DNA from: Elephas maximus indicus
Taxonomy: Eukaryota; Chordata; Mammalia; Proboscidea; Elephantidae
Direction: 5' to 3'
NCBI RefSeq assembly: GCF_024166365.1
Contig: NC_064826.1
Location: 23,584,001 to 23,648,000 of the forward strand
Length of the DNA: 64,000 bases
The notes beneath the pieces were generated by a model. That model was not told where the DNA came from. It was given only the letters and a program-made list of their open reading frames with translations, and did not search any database. Shown here in pieces: positions 43,882 through 55,205 of this stretch; within the stretch, counting starts at the first letter, position 1, and every line of letters begins with the position of its first letter. Position numbers and translations under genes: made by a program.

Positions 43882-44576
43882 TGGAATCCATAGTTGGTGA
43901 TTAATTGTAAAATCCTTGGGCTGCAATGTGGGGGGCTCCATTCACAGTATGACACAGGAAACTTTATAGAAGCAGTAACTTCAGCAAGATTCAGGCTTAG
44001 TAATCAGTTCATGTCACAAGCCAGGGAGATCTACATTCCACATGCCACTGCTACAGCTCAGAGCAGAAGCAGATTGGTCAGAGATGGAATTCACAGATGA
44101 GAGCTGTAGTCCAGGAATTGAGATACTCTGCTTCCTCTAACAGTTTCCTGCGTGTTTTTCCTTCCTTTATGAAGAATCACAATTTTTTTTTTTTAATTAC
44201 AGTATTGTTTCAATCCATAACAAATTAGAGATAGTAGTTGCAAATTATAATTCATATATACAGCACTGGGTATACGCCCTTTGAGGAGGCTGAGACTGGA
44301 GGCTGAGATTTCGTGAATTAACGGGAAGTTCTAACTTATATTTTAAAAGACCTCCAGTTTCTCCCCTGAGGATAAGGTAAAAGATGGAGAGGAAAAAATG
44401 GCTGGGAGGCCATTTTAACAATTCAGATGATGGTGGCCTTCAATGTAACTAAAACTTTTCAAAAAACAATGTTTCCTCACCTCATTTTACTCATCAACTA
44501 ATTCTTCTTCCTGGACATGACCACTGTCTTTTGGTTTTTTCTCCTAATAAACATTTCTCAATGGTAGTCCGTATCT
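43882..44576. other. no recognised feature
   Basis: No named repeat. The 68-codon frame at 43894-44100 has no domain. Confidence 0.45.
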
Positions 44577-44587
44577 TGATTTATCAA
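44577..44587. repeat. target-site duplication (left) of the RTE element
   Basis: TGATTTATCAA, identical to 47813-47823; the pair brackets the RTE exactly. Confidence 0.9.
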
Positions 44588-47500
44588 CGTTGTTTGTTGT
44601 TGTTAGGTGCCGTCGAGTCGGTTCCAACTCATAGTGACCCTATGCACAACAGAACGAAACACTGCCCGGTCCTGCGCCATCCTCACAATCCTTGTTATGC
44701 TTGAGCCCATTGTTGCAGCTGCTGTGTCAATCCACCTCATTGAGGGTCTTCCTCTTTTCCACTGACCCTGTGCTTTGCCAAGCATGATGTCCTTCTCCAG
44801 GGACTGATCCCTCCTGACAACATGTCCAAAGTATGTAAGACGCAGTCCCGCCATCCTTGTTTTAAGGAGCATTCTAGTTGTACTTCTTCCGAGACGGATT
44901 TATTCGTTCTTCTGGCAGTCCATGGTATATTCAATATTCTTCGCCAACACCACAATTCGAAGTCATCAATTCTTCTTCGGTCTTCCTTATTCATGGTCCA
45001 GCTTTCACATGCATATGATGAGACTGAAGATACCATGGCTTGGGTCAGGCGCACCTTAGTTTTCAAGGTGAAATCTTTGCTCTTCAACACTTTGAAGAGG
45101 TCCTTTGCAGCAGATTTACCCAATGCAATGCGTCTTTTGATTTCTTGATTGCTGCTTCCATGGCTGTTGATTGTGGATCCAAGTAAAATGAAATCCTTGA
45201 CAACTTCAATCTTTTCTCCATTTATCACGATGTTACTCATTAGTCCAGTTGTGAGGATTTTTGTTTTATGTTGAAGTGCAATCCATACTGAAGGCTGTGG
45301 TCTTTGATCTTCATTAGTAAGTGCTTCAAGTCCTCTTCACTTTCAGCAAGCAAGGTTGTGTCATCTGCATAACGCAGGTTGTTAATGAGTCTGCCTCCAA
45401 CCCTGATGCCCCGTTCTTCTTCATATAGTCCAGCTTCTCATATTATTTGTTCAGCATACAGATTAAATAAGTATGGTAAAAGAATACAACCCTGAAGCAC
45501 ACCTTTCCTGACTTTAAACTAATCAGTATCCCGTTGTTCTGTCCGAACAACTGCCTCTTGATCTGTGTAAAGGTTCCTCGTGAGCACAATTAAGTGTTCT
45601 GGAATTCCCATTCTTCGCAGTGTTATCCATAGTTTGTTATGATCCACACAGTCGAATGCCTTTGCATAGTCAATAAAACACAGGTAAACATCCTTCTGGT
45701 ATTCTCTGCTTTCAGCCAGGATCCATCTGACATCAGCAATGATATCCCTGGTTCCACGTCCTCTTCTGAAACCGGCCTGAATTTCTGGCAGTTCCCTGTC
45801 AATATACTGCTGGAGCCAGTTTTGAATGATCTTCAGCAAAATTTTGCTTGTGTGTGATATTAATGATATTGTTCAAAAATTTCCGCATTCGGTTGGATCA
45901 CCTTTCTTGGGAATAGGCATAGATATAGATCTCTTTCAGTCATATGGCCAGGAAGCTGTCTTCCATATTTCTTGGCATAGATGAGTGAGCACCTCCAGTG
46001 CTGCATCGGTTTGTTTAAACATCTCAATTGATATTCCATCAATTCCTGGAGCCTTGTTTTTCACCAATGCCTTCAGAGCAGCTTGGACTTCTTCCTTCAG
46101 TACCATCGGTTCCTGATCACATGCCACCTCTTGAAATGGTTGAATATCAACTAATTCTTTTTAGTATAATGACTCTGTGCATTCCTTCCATCTTCTTTTG
46201 ATGCGTCCTGCGTCATTTAATATTTTCCCCATAGAATCCTTCACTATTGCAACTCGAGGCTTAAATTTTTTCTTCAGTTCTTTCAGCTTGAGAAACACCG
46301 AGTGTGTTCTTCCCATTTGGTTTTCCATTTCCAGCTCTTTGCACATGTCATTATAATACTTTACTTTGTCTTCTCGAGCCACCCTTTGAAATCTTCCATT
46401 CAGTTCTTTTACTTCATTAATTCTTCCTTTTGCTTTAGCTGATTGACGTTTGAGAACAAGTTTCAGAGTCTCCTCTGAAATCCATCTTGGTCTTTTCTTT
46501 CTTTCCTGTCTTTTCAATGTCCTCTTGCTTTCTTCATGGATGATGTCCTTGATGTCATTCCATGACTCCTCCAGTCTTTGGTCACCAGTGTTCAATGCAT
46601 CAAATCTATTCTTGAGATGGTCTCTAAATTCAGGTGGGATATACTCAAGATCACATTTTGGCTGTCGTGCACTTGCTTTGATTTTCTTCAGTTTCAGCTT
46701 GAACTTGCATATGAGGAATTGATGGTCTGTTCCACAGTCGGCCCCTGGCCTTGTTCTGACTGATGATATTGAGCTTTTCCATCGTCTCTTTCCACGGATG
46801 TAGTCAATTTGATTTCTGCGTGCTCCATCTGCTGCAGTCCATGTGTATAGTCGCTGTTTATGTTGGTGAAAGAAGGTATTTGCAATGAAGAAGTCGTTGG
46901 TCTTGCAAAATTCTATCATTCGATCTCCGGCATTGTTTCTATCACCAAGGCCACATTTTCTAACTACTGATCCTTCTTCTTTTTTTCCAATTTTCACATT
47001 AAAATCACCAGTAATTATCAATGGATCTTGATTGCATGTTTGATCAATTTCAGACTGCAGCAGCTGATAAAAAATCTTCTATTTCTTCATCTTTGGCCCT
47101 AGTGTTTGGCACATATATTTGAATAATAGTCGTATTAACTGGTCTTCCTTGTAGGCGTATGAATATTATCCTACACCTGACAGCACTGTACTTCAGGATA
47201 GATCTTGAAATGGTTTTTTTTTTTTTTGACGGTGAATACAACACCATTCCTCTTCAAGTTGTCATTCCCACAGGAATGACAGGCTATACGATTATCTGAT
47301 TCAAAATGGCCCATACTAGTCCATTTCAGTTCACTAATGCCTAGGATATTGATGCCATTTCATTTTTGACGATTTCTAATTTTCCTAGATTCACACTTCT
47401 TGCATTCCAGGTTCCGGTTGTTAATGGGTGTTTGCAGCTGTTTCTTCTTATTTTGAGTCATGCCACATCAGCAAATGAAGGTTCCGAAAGCTTTACTCCA

Positions 47501-47812
47501 TCCACGTCATTAAGGTCAACTCTACTTTGAGGAGACAGCTCTTCCCAAGTCATCTTTTGAGTGCCTTCCAACCTGGGGGCTCATCTTCCAACACAATATC
47601 AGACAATGTTTTGCTGCTATTCATAAGGTTTTCACTGGCTAATACTTTTCAGAAGTAGACTGCCAGGTCCTTCTTCCTAATCTGTCTTAGTCTGGAAGCT
47701 CAGCTGAAACCTGTCCTCCATGGGTGACCCTGCTGGTATCTGAATACCAGTGGCATGGCTTCCAGCATCACAGCAACACGCAAGCACCCACAGTACTACA
47801 AACTGACAGACA
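44588..47812 (-). mobile_element. near full-length RTE-clade LINE (afrotherian RTE)
   Basis: About 3.2 kb on the minus strand, from the 5' end (TCATGTCTGTCAGTTTG region, 47812) through a single ORF (apurinic endonuclease then reverse transcriptase) to a short 3' UTR ending GAGTTGGAACCGACTCGACG, GCACCTAACAACAACAAAC (44588). Length and one-ORF layout fit RTE-clade LINEs. Perfect 11 bp TSDs show an unbroken insertion. It is the best template in the window for all other RTE pieces (2150, 18645, 20664, 24298, 34762, 35354, 58800). AfroSINEs share its last about 40 bp, which fits recognition by this LINE's reverse transcriptase. Confidence 0.93.
44603..47247 (-). pseudogene. RTE ORF: endonuclease-reverse transcriptase, inactivated
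   Basis: Minus-strand order: an N-terminal endonuclease part at 47247-47050 (LQGRPVNTTIIQIYVPNTR); endonuclease core at 47021-46161 with IITGDFNVKIG, RLYTWTAADGARRNQIDYI and DCGTDHQFLICKF, the expected metal- and His-bearing blocks; RT start at 46127-45936 (LVKNKAPGIDGISIEMFK); RT palm at 45839-45519 (IQAGFRRGRGTRDII, CFIDYAKAFDCVDHNKLW); a YADDT catalytic box on minus near 45365; and a C-terminal part at 45240-44603 with GKSAAKDLFKVLKSKDFTLK and RWIDTAAATMGSS. The protein would nick the target and prime reverse transcription there. Stops or frameshifts near 47050, 46160, 45930, 45510 and 44740-44870 make it non-functional. Confidence 0.9.
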
Positions 47813-47823
47813 TGATTTATCAA
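47813..47823. repeat. target-site duplication (right) of the RTE element
   Basis: TGATTTATCAA, matching 44577-44587. Confidence 0.9.
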
Positions 47824-50055
47824 TATGAGACATTATTCATTCATTTCCTGCCTTGGGAGAGAAAGATTTAGGTTTCTTACCAAGAATTTCCATTAGGGGA
47901 ACTTCACATATTTTTCAGTGACCAGACAGCTTTTCTCTGAAATGGCTTAATTATTTCAGTGAACAACCTTTCACTGTTCTGTGTGTGGAGCATGCTTCTG
48001 ACTATCAATGTTCTGGGAACGGGTGGGATAAAGAATGGAATACTCTCACAATTCAGAATGCAGACTTGAACTCCCATAGTTTTACCCCTGGGCTTCACCC
48101 TGCATGCCTGTCATCCCTAACTGAGCGGTGTTCCCCACTGAATTGCTCCAGAGAATGAACCATAAACCTCTCATTTTTTGTTTGATTGGGGAGGGAACTT
48201 GAGGACAGTCTCTCCGGGCTCTACAAGGTAGTTGGTTCACTTGTCAACATCACTGCCAGGGCTTTAGATTCTAGCTTTCTCTGTTGAGTCAGTTGCCACC
48301 ATTCTGTCCCCTTTCACTCTTCCAGATTTCCTCTTCTTCCCATTATCTCCCTTTTTATAAGTCTAAACATTTTAAAATTAACTTACTGTCATTTAAGTGG
48401 AGCTTCTGAAGGAAACAAGATAAAAGGACATGGTCAATCTCCCATTTTAAAATGCAAGCCAAACCATATTTATATTATTTCCCCACCCATTCAATTCCCT
48501 TATAGGTGCTTCTACACTTTTGTCTCATAAACACCTTCTTTGGATATTTTTAATGATATATATCTGAACACAGAAGAACCCTAAATGATAGTTTAAGTAA
48601 AGACGTTAGTAGTTAGAATCAGGTGGCCAGGGAAGGAATTTTATCATACTAATGGTGCCTTAACAAGTCTAATTCTGTCTGTTTTGTCAGGCATGACAAC
48701 ACTGCAGGCTAATGAGCACTTGAAAAGCCAAGTGTTTTATAATTCTCCATCCATTAGAAATACAGTAATAGTTACTATCCAGTAATTCAATTTAATCTTG
48801 ATTTAAAAGATCAAACCAACAGGTTCATTTGATCTTGAGCTCAGTTTGCTTGTAGTTTTTTCCTCTTAATAAAACAATTTCACATATTTTGTTGTAATTT
48901 CGTTTCATACATTTTTTCTAAAAAAAGTGTCTGTAACATTTGATGATGAGTTACTACACGACTATAATGAGGTTAACTTCAGCTTGCTCCTGGATCGTAA
49001 CTGCCTTCTCGTGTTTTCATTAAGAAACATAAAACAGAGGAGAAAAACTCTACGTCTTAAGGTTAATGGACTTCTTTAATTTGTAATACAACTGCAAAAT
49101 TTTATGGAGCTTCTGGTAAGTACCAGACATTAGGCTAAGATTCTGTCAGCATGTACTTGGTTAATTTTTGCTGCAATTGTCCAGTTATGGTTATCACCAC
49201 ATTTGAAAGCACCAAGAAGTTCCCTAATGAATCAGTCCACTGTGTAGCAGCAATCCTATCTCTTCATGAAAATTAGGATCAATTACCCCTGTCAGTAATT
49301 CCTTTCTTCCTCTGCTGGTCTGCTAGCATGATGAGCCCACAATGATAAGAATCAAGCACTCTCTTTAAGATGAATTTGCATGTCTCTGCTCTTTTCCATT
49401 ATGGTATGATTTTATAGTTTAACTGTGAGAGGTTAATTTTATTTCTTTTATTTCCAATTATTTAAGAAGTGCCCTACTGTTACCTCTATGTGCAGACTAC
49501 AGTTCAATATCACTGGAGATGAGGACCTGTAAGAGATAAATTCTAGAAAGATAATTAGAGACTGATTTGTGAAGGAGTTTAGAGTTTATCAGTAGGTGAT
49601 GGGATGGCATTGGAGGGCTTTTAAGCAACAGAGAGATAGGACCAGATATATGATTTTGAAAGAAAATTAAAATGGCTTGGAGAGTTGGGACTGGAGGAAC
49701 ACAATGTGGTTAATAGGTTCTCAGTGATCCATTTGAAGATCTGAAGAAAGACGGTGGCAACTGGATAAAAGGGGATAGGATAGATTTGAGAAATATATTC
49801 CAGGAAAAGATGTTCAACTTTGTAACATCTCAGATATGAGGGCAAAGAAAGGAGGAAGATTCCTAGTTGAATTAGGATTCTCCTTTGGATTACGCGCCCT
49901 CTGGCCTTTTCTCTCAGCTTCTTCTGCCTGTGCCTCATTAAGAACTAAGAGACTCAGAGAAGGCCTAGCAGTAAAAGGGTTCCAAATAAATGAGAAATGT
50001 TTCTATACACATGGGAGAATGTTAACAGCAAAAAGCTTTTTTACAATGGAGACCA
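47824..50055. other. longest repeat-poor stretch; no gene recognised
   Basis: About 2.2 kb with no SINE, LINE or LTR that I can name. Frames up to 105 codons (minus 49938-49621) have no domain. Parts of 48640-49400 look like ordinary single-copy DNA and could hold conserved noncoding sequence, which I cannot test. Confidence 0.5.
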
Positions 50056-50163
50056 AAAACTAAAACCTGATTCCATGGAGTCAATTCCAATTCTTGTTAT
50101 CAGAGTAGAACTTTGCTTCATAAAGTTTTCAGTGGCTGATTGAAAGTAGATTGCCATGTCGGG
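50056..50163 (-). mobile_element. AfroSINE fragment
   Basis: ATTCCATGGAGTCAATTCCA, AGAGTAGAACTTTGCTTCAT, AGTTTTCAGTGGCTGATT and AAAGTAGATTGCCATG; head missing. Confidence 0.75.
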
Positions 50164-50214
50164 GGGCTACCAATAATGTGGGTGTTCCCAAATTCAATGA
50201 TTATTTTTTGTTCT

Positions 50215-50858
50215 CTCTTATTCAAACTTTTACTGGACTTTCACACTGCTGACAAATTCTTCTTTCTTCTTTTAACCTCTCTGATCTCACACTCATCTGT
50301 TTATTCTTTCTACCTCACCAGGTGCCTTTTCCTCAGGCTTCTTCATGCGACCTACTTCCTCTATTTGAAATATAAATGTAGGGATGTTCCCAGAATTTCA
50401 TCTCTTCCGTTTCCCTTTTTTTGTTATTCTTCGTCCTGGAGAATATTTATTTAGTCCTTGAGTTCAAATATCATTTACAAGTCGATGACTCCCAAACTCT
50501 ATCTGTACTGTAACATTACCAAATTGTTAACTTGGTATATCTACTAGGCTCTTTAATAGGCATCTCTTATTTATCATTTCCCAAACAGAACTTTTTCTTT
50601 CTTTGTGCCCCATTTACTACCTGCATATTTTTCTCCATGAATCTTTCCAGTTAATTACCAGCCAGCCAATATCACCCAGTTTCTCAAGCCAAAACTTCGG
50701 GAGTAATTTTGATTCTACTCTTTACCACCTGACCCAGTCCAATCAGTCCCACAGCAAGTCCTGAGGATTTTATGCCTGAAATATGTCCTAAATTCTTCCA
50801 CTTCTCACCATTCATCCCAACTATAACCATCTTGTCCAGGAAATTCCTTGGCTGGATG
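50215..50858 (+). mobile_element. L2-like old LINE fragment, target of the provirus
   Basis: GATGACTCCCAAACTCTATC, AATAGGCATCTCTTATTTAT, CTCAAGCCAAAACTTCGGGA, CCAATCAGTCCCACAGCAAG and AAATTCTTCCACTTCTCACC follow a familiar old mammalian repeat, which I take to be L2. It stops where the provirus begins. Confidence 0.5.
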
Positions 50859-50862
50859 ATTC
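50859..50862. repeat. proviral target-site duplication (left)
   Basis: ATTC, repeated at 55621-55624. A 4 bp duplication is the gammaretroviral norm. Confidence 0.65.
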
Positions 50863-50908
50863 TGTTTAGAGAAACAACTTTCACCAAAGCCTTCTGGAAC
50901 AAAGAGAT

Positions 50909-50914
50909 TTTTAT
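50909..50914 (-). promoter_or_regulatory. polyadenylation signal of the ERV LTR
   Basis: AATAAA on the minus strand, about 100 bp downstream of the TATA-like segment and 46 bp before the LTR end, a usual place for the end of R. Confidence 0.5.
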
Positions 50915-51219
50915 TGTGACATATTAGAAGATAAAACAGGAAATGGGTTGTAAGTACTCAAGCTATAAACAGACTAAAATCCAAAGAAGTACAACTTATA
51001 AGTGATTTTTGTACAATTTTGAGAGGTGCTGATTCATTATAAGTAAATTACTTACAGATTATGACTGGTTAAACTAAAGACAACTAAGATCATGATTGGG
51101 TGACATTTTCTCTTTTCTTTTCTAACAATGTGGTCTCTTGGCTCAGGGGTTCTGGGTTTGTCATACGATAGTTGTTTTTTATTTATTATGTGGGCTACAT
51201 ATGATATTGGGTAGATATT

Positions 51220-51735
51220 TGTCATGGATTGAATTGTGTCCTCCCAAAAATATGTGTCAACCTGGTTAAGCCGTGATTCCCAGTATTGTGTGATTGTCCT
51301 CCATTTTGTGATTGTAATTTTATCTTAAGAGGATTAGAGTGTGATTGTAACACCACCCTTTACTCAGGTCGCCTCCCTGATCCAGTGTAAAGGGAGTTTC
51401 CCTGGGGTGTGGCCTGCATCACCTTTTATCCCTCAAGAGATAAAAGGAAAGGGAAATAAGCAGAGAGTTGGGAACCTCATACCACCAAGAAAGCAGACCC
51501 AGGAGCAAAGCACGTCCTTTGGATCTGAGGTCCCTGTGCCTGAGAAGATCCTCAACCAGGGGAAGATTGAGGACAAGGACCTTCCTCCAGAGCTAGCAGA
51601 GAGAGAAAGCCTTCCTCTGGAGCGGACTCCCTGAATTTGGACTTGTAACCTACTGGACTGAAAAAATACATTTCTCTTTGTTAAAGCCATTCACCTGTGG
51701 TATGTCTGTTATGGCAGCACTAGGTGGCTAAGACA
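51220..51735 (+). mobile_element. MaLR-like LTR, lineage-specific type, complete, inside the ERV LTR
   Basis: 516 bp from TGTCATGGATTGAATTGTGT to GGTGGCTAAGACA, with AAAAATATGTGTCAACCTGG, TTAAGCCGTGATTCCCAGTA, GAATTTGGACTTGTAACCTA and TTCTCTTTGTTAAAGCCATT. Flanks ATATT (51215-51219) and ATCTT (51736-51740) are the 5 bp TSD with one change; the empty site survives in the other ERV LTR near 55420. The 97-codon frame 51341-51634 is not a gene. Confidence 0.9.
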
Positions 51736-52084
51736 ATCTTTAATTTGATTCGTGAGGTAAATTGTCATTTAGTTTTGGCATGCACAGCCACTGTCCATTG
51801 AATTGTTTACAGCATTCTGTCCCAATTCTTTGATATAGTTTTTTCTATTGTTTCAAGCTTTTCAGTTTCTGACAAACAAGTTGGACTTTGGTTGTTATGG
51901 CCTGCTGTAGTTAGGTCAACCCTTTATCAATCCCTCTGTTTGATTGATGACTACTGTAAGTACATCGATGATCACAAGCTATGCCTAGATTTTGCTGGGG
52001 TCCTAGATGGCAGCCACGGCAGGCACTTTAAACTGATGGTCTGGTTTTCACCAGATACCATCTGGTTCTTTGCTAGGTTCATTA

Positions 52085-53758
52085 GGTGAGAGTTACACTT
52101 CCATTGATAGAATTGCAGAAGTGGGCAGAATCAATATACATTATTGGTTTAGGAGTTGGATACACTCTAGGGTGCTGGCATTTATTAATTCCAGCAATAA
52201 CACATTTGAACAAAATATAGATTAAGCCAATTAATATTATTATCATTAAAATACCATGCAGGAGTGAGCGAGCCTAAGATCCTATTCCTTGGAGTAGTCA
52301 TCCAAACAAATCTGGGGTTTGTAAAGGAGGAATAGAGAGCAGCCAGACAGCCTGTTGTCTAATTTTATGGATAACTTGTTCCAATATTCCAGAGGTATTT
52401 ATCCAAGAGCAACAGGACATATTGACCACCGCACATCCCTTGTTGTGCAATTAAGAAATCTAATACAATGTGATTGTCTGGGGCCACTTTTGTCAGAGAG
52501 GTTAATAATTTTTGTCGAGGTGACATTCTGTCAGCAACATTATCAACTATTTATGGCATTGTGGCAGACAGGTTTCATAAATATTTTTCTAATTCTCCTA
52601 TACCATATGAGGGAATTAATTCTCTTAAAAATGACCAATCCCACCCCGGTTGTTCTGCTATGGGATTTCATATACTTTTCTTTTGGTTATTGAAATTAGT
52701 TTTGATATCACTTATCCAATGTCGACTAGCATTTTTTGAAATGAATGTCAAAAGGGACACCCACTGATCCTAAGGTACATTGCCCTTCTGTTCTTCACCC
52801 ATCTACAGATGGAATAATAATAAAAAAAATTATTTATTTATTTATTAACGACTATCCCTAGGAAAGGGGTTGCTTAAACCACTGTAATAAGATCCCCCTC
52901 AAAGGAACACATAACCATAAGGGACACAAATGCCAGTACTGTTCTGAGGCTCAGGAATAGAAAAATTTACATGCGTTAACCATGTCTCAACTAGATTGTT
53001 ATTACATATTTGATGTCTTCCAAACTTAAGTTCTAGCTTAGTATAACTCTCAAAGCAGTGATTGTCATAAACAGGATTACCATATTTGTTATATTTAGGA
53101 TATACTTCATTTAAGGTTGTTAATCCTGAAACCAATAATTATAATACCTAGCTGATTCAAGATAGTATTCAATAAAATATGGTCCTAATTCTCCTCCCTG
53201 TACACAGGGAACTTGAGAGTTAACTGTTTTTGCTCCTTTGCAATCTATAACTAGGCGTTGTATACCTGTGAGTTTGAAGCAAGTAATATTTCGGTGAAAC
53301 GACATGTTAAGGCGATGCCATAATTTAACCCTTATTGCTCATTTTGGGGCAGAGCTAGAATTCGTTGTTGGTGAAGGGATAACATGATAGTTTAATATTG
53401 GGGAAGCAAAAGAATCTGAGGAAACCCTGGTGCGGTAGTGGTTAAGTGCTATAGCTGGGAACCAAAATGTCGGCAGTTCGAATCCACCAGGTGCTTCTTG
53501 AAAACCGTATGGGGCAGCTCCACTTTGTCCTATCTGGTTGCTATGAGTTGGAATCAACTCGATGGCAGTGAGTTTGGTTTGGCTTTTTAAAGGATCTGAA
53601 TTGTCTTGTACAGATTTAAGATTTTGATGGCCTATCCAACAATCAGTTAAATTCCCTACACAAGTAACTGATTGAGCTAATTTTACAAATGCATTTTCTT
53701 CCCAGGCTAAAGTTAAGATACATACGGAAAATATTATAGTTATTTTAATTAAACACAT
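52085..53758 (-). pseudogene. ERV env (surface + transmembrane), inactivated
   Basis: Starts at a Met (53758) followed by a hydrophobic, signal-peptide-like stretch. SU pieces with several N-x-S/T sites occupy minus 53758-53600 and 53300-52899. An AfroSINE (53420-53588) interrupts the first piece. The TM part shows an immunosuppressive-domain-like segment at about 52480-52430 and a C-x6-CC type cysteine cluster just after it whose second half sits in a different frame. A hydrophobic membrane anchor and short tail lie at about 52260-52130. These features place it with gammaretrovirus-type envelopes. Stops, frameshifts and the SINE prevent any full product. Confidence 0.75.
53420..53588 (+). 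mobile_element. AfroSINE type A, short variant, inside ERV env
   Basis: GGAAACCCTGGTGCGGTAGT head, GTCGGCAGTTCGAATCCACC B-box region, tail GCTATGAGTTGGAATCAACT, CGATGGCAGTGAGTTTGG. Imperfect TSD AAAAGAATCTGA (53408-53419) and AAAGGATCTGA (53589-53599). Confidence 0.93.
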
Positions 53759-53969
53759 AATGATATATGTGAATAACAGACAATAAAATATAGTGACTAT
53801 CAGGATTATTGCTATGATTAAAGAGACTAAACCACAAACTTCAACCTAACGTATTTAACTCTCCAATTTTCAATATACAATGATTTCAATTGTCCATTAA
53901 TGGAGGACAATTAGTAGTGGTGTGTGGGCAGTGTTTAAACTTCAGTTTTGATCCTCCTTCGGGTTCAAT

Positions 53970-55205
53970 AACTCATTCAGTCACTTTAGTTTTCTTCAAT
54001 TGGGTTAGATATATCCATGACTTTACTCTTTGTAATTTAACAGTACAATCATTAGTTAATAGCACTAAATAAGTTCCTTTCCATCAAAGTTCTAGGGAAT
54101 CCTTAATTTGGTGATGTTTCCAATACACAGTCTCCTGGTTCAGGTTTTAATTTGAAGAATTGGAAACAGGTGTGCTTGTTGGTATGCATATTACAGCTGG
54201 TAAGCATGATCTTTAGCATATTGAACTAAACCTTGACAATATTTTAACAGATTAGTAGAAAGGAGATTTGACTCAATATTGTTAACTCCGTAAGTTAAAG
54301 CCATAGGGTAGCTAGTTATAATTTCAAAAGTTAGTTTCTGAGGACCAAAGGGAGTTGACCTTAAATTCATTGATATCAAGGGAAGAACTTGAAGCCAAGC
54401 TAGTTGCAGTGAAGAGGTTAATTTAGCTAATTAGTTCTTTATAATACTATTGATTCTTTCTATCAGTCCTGAGGATTGGGGGTGATACGGACAGTGCAAA
54501 CCCTGTAGGATGGGAAAAGTTTTGCACACAGCAGTTACTGCTTGCAGTAAAATGAGTTCCTCGATCACTACAGAGAATTTGTGGAGTACCTCAAGTAAGT
54601 AGGAATTATATTTACTAAAAGCTTCTTCGCCACAAAGGTAGCAGTGGCATTCCTACAAGGAAAAGCCTCTACCCAAATGAGAATATTTATAAATCATGAC
54701 TAGTACATACTTGTATCCCTGTGAGGGAGTTAACTGAATAAGGTCCATTTGCCATTTGAACAGAGGTTGGGTAGGAAAAGGGTACCTGCCAACAGGGGAT
54801 CTGAGTGCTTTTTATACAGTTTTGACAGGTGCTGATTCATTATGAGTAAATTACTTAAAGACTACGATTAAAGTAAAGTGATTTCGCTGGATCAAATTCA
54901 GCACACATACGGCATTGTCTGACTACCTTATTTGCAACCCTCCAAAAGTGACCCCGATAATATTTCTTCATTCTTTGTACAGTCTTATCCCATCCTAAAT
55001 GATCTCTTAAATGAAACCTAGTAACCACTGGGATGTATAAGTCATTAGGGAGTACATACTGATTATTTGGTTCCATCCACAATTCTGTTTGCTGGTATCT
55101 GACATCCTTCAGCTTTCCACTGATCTTGTTTGGAGAAAGGGGCAGCTTTTTGATGTAATGACAGGCTATACCAGTTTTCTCCTCCCTCTTTCCCTGGATC
55201 CTCTA
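53970..55205 (-). pseudogene. ERV pol, integrase domain only, inactivated
   Basis: Minus strand from 55205. A linker is followed by an HHCC zinc-binding region in the frame 55082-54855 (two His spaced by three residues, about 30 residues, then CRMC). The catalytic core follows at about 54760-54440: WQMD, then a CSDRGT block near 54560, then a block ending in the catalytic Glu near 54460. A GPY/F-like C-terminal module lies at about 54090-53980. The last two modules and the DD35E order mark a gammaretroviral integrase. RT and RNase H are missing upstream. A 76 bp LTR-like segment (54804-54879) is lodged between HHCC and core; there are also several stops. Confidence 0.78.
54804..54879 (-). repeat. 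LTR core-promoter segment lodged in integrase
   Basis: GTGCTTTTTATACAGTTTTG, ACAGGTGCTGATTCATTATG, AGTAAATTACTT closely match 55208-55287 (5' LTR) and 50997-51080 (3' LTR). On the minus strand it contains TATAAAAA. It splits the integrase zinc region from the core. Confidence 0.82.

Larger units (their letters stand above)
50863..51929 (-). repeat. ERV 3' LTR, split by a MaLR-like LTR
   Basis: The parts 50863-51219 and 51736-51929 (about 546 bp without the insert and one TSD) match 55203-55620 through most of U3. The minus strand starts TGATAAAGGGTTG and ends CTCTAAACA. A polyadenylation signal lies on the minus strand at about 50914-50909. This copy keeps sequence beyond the TATA region that the 5' copy has lost. 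Confidence 0.78.

Noticed and set aside
51341..51634. 97-codon plus-strand frame
   Set aside because: Falls wholly inside the MaLR-like LTR; same frame is broken in the other LTR copies.
52355..52767. Two plus-strand frames of 97 and 112 codons
   Set aside because: Antisense to the retroviral env transmembrane region; shadow frames.
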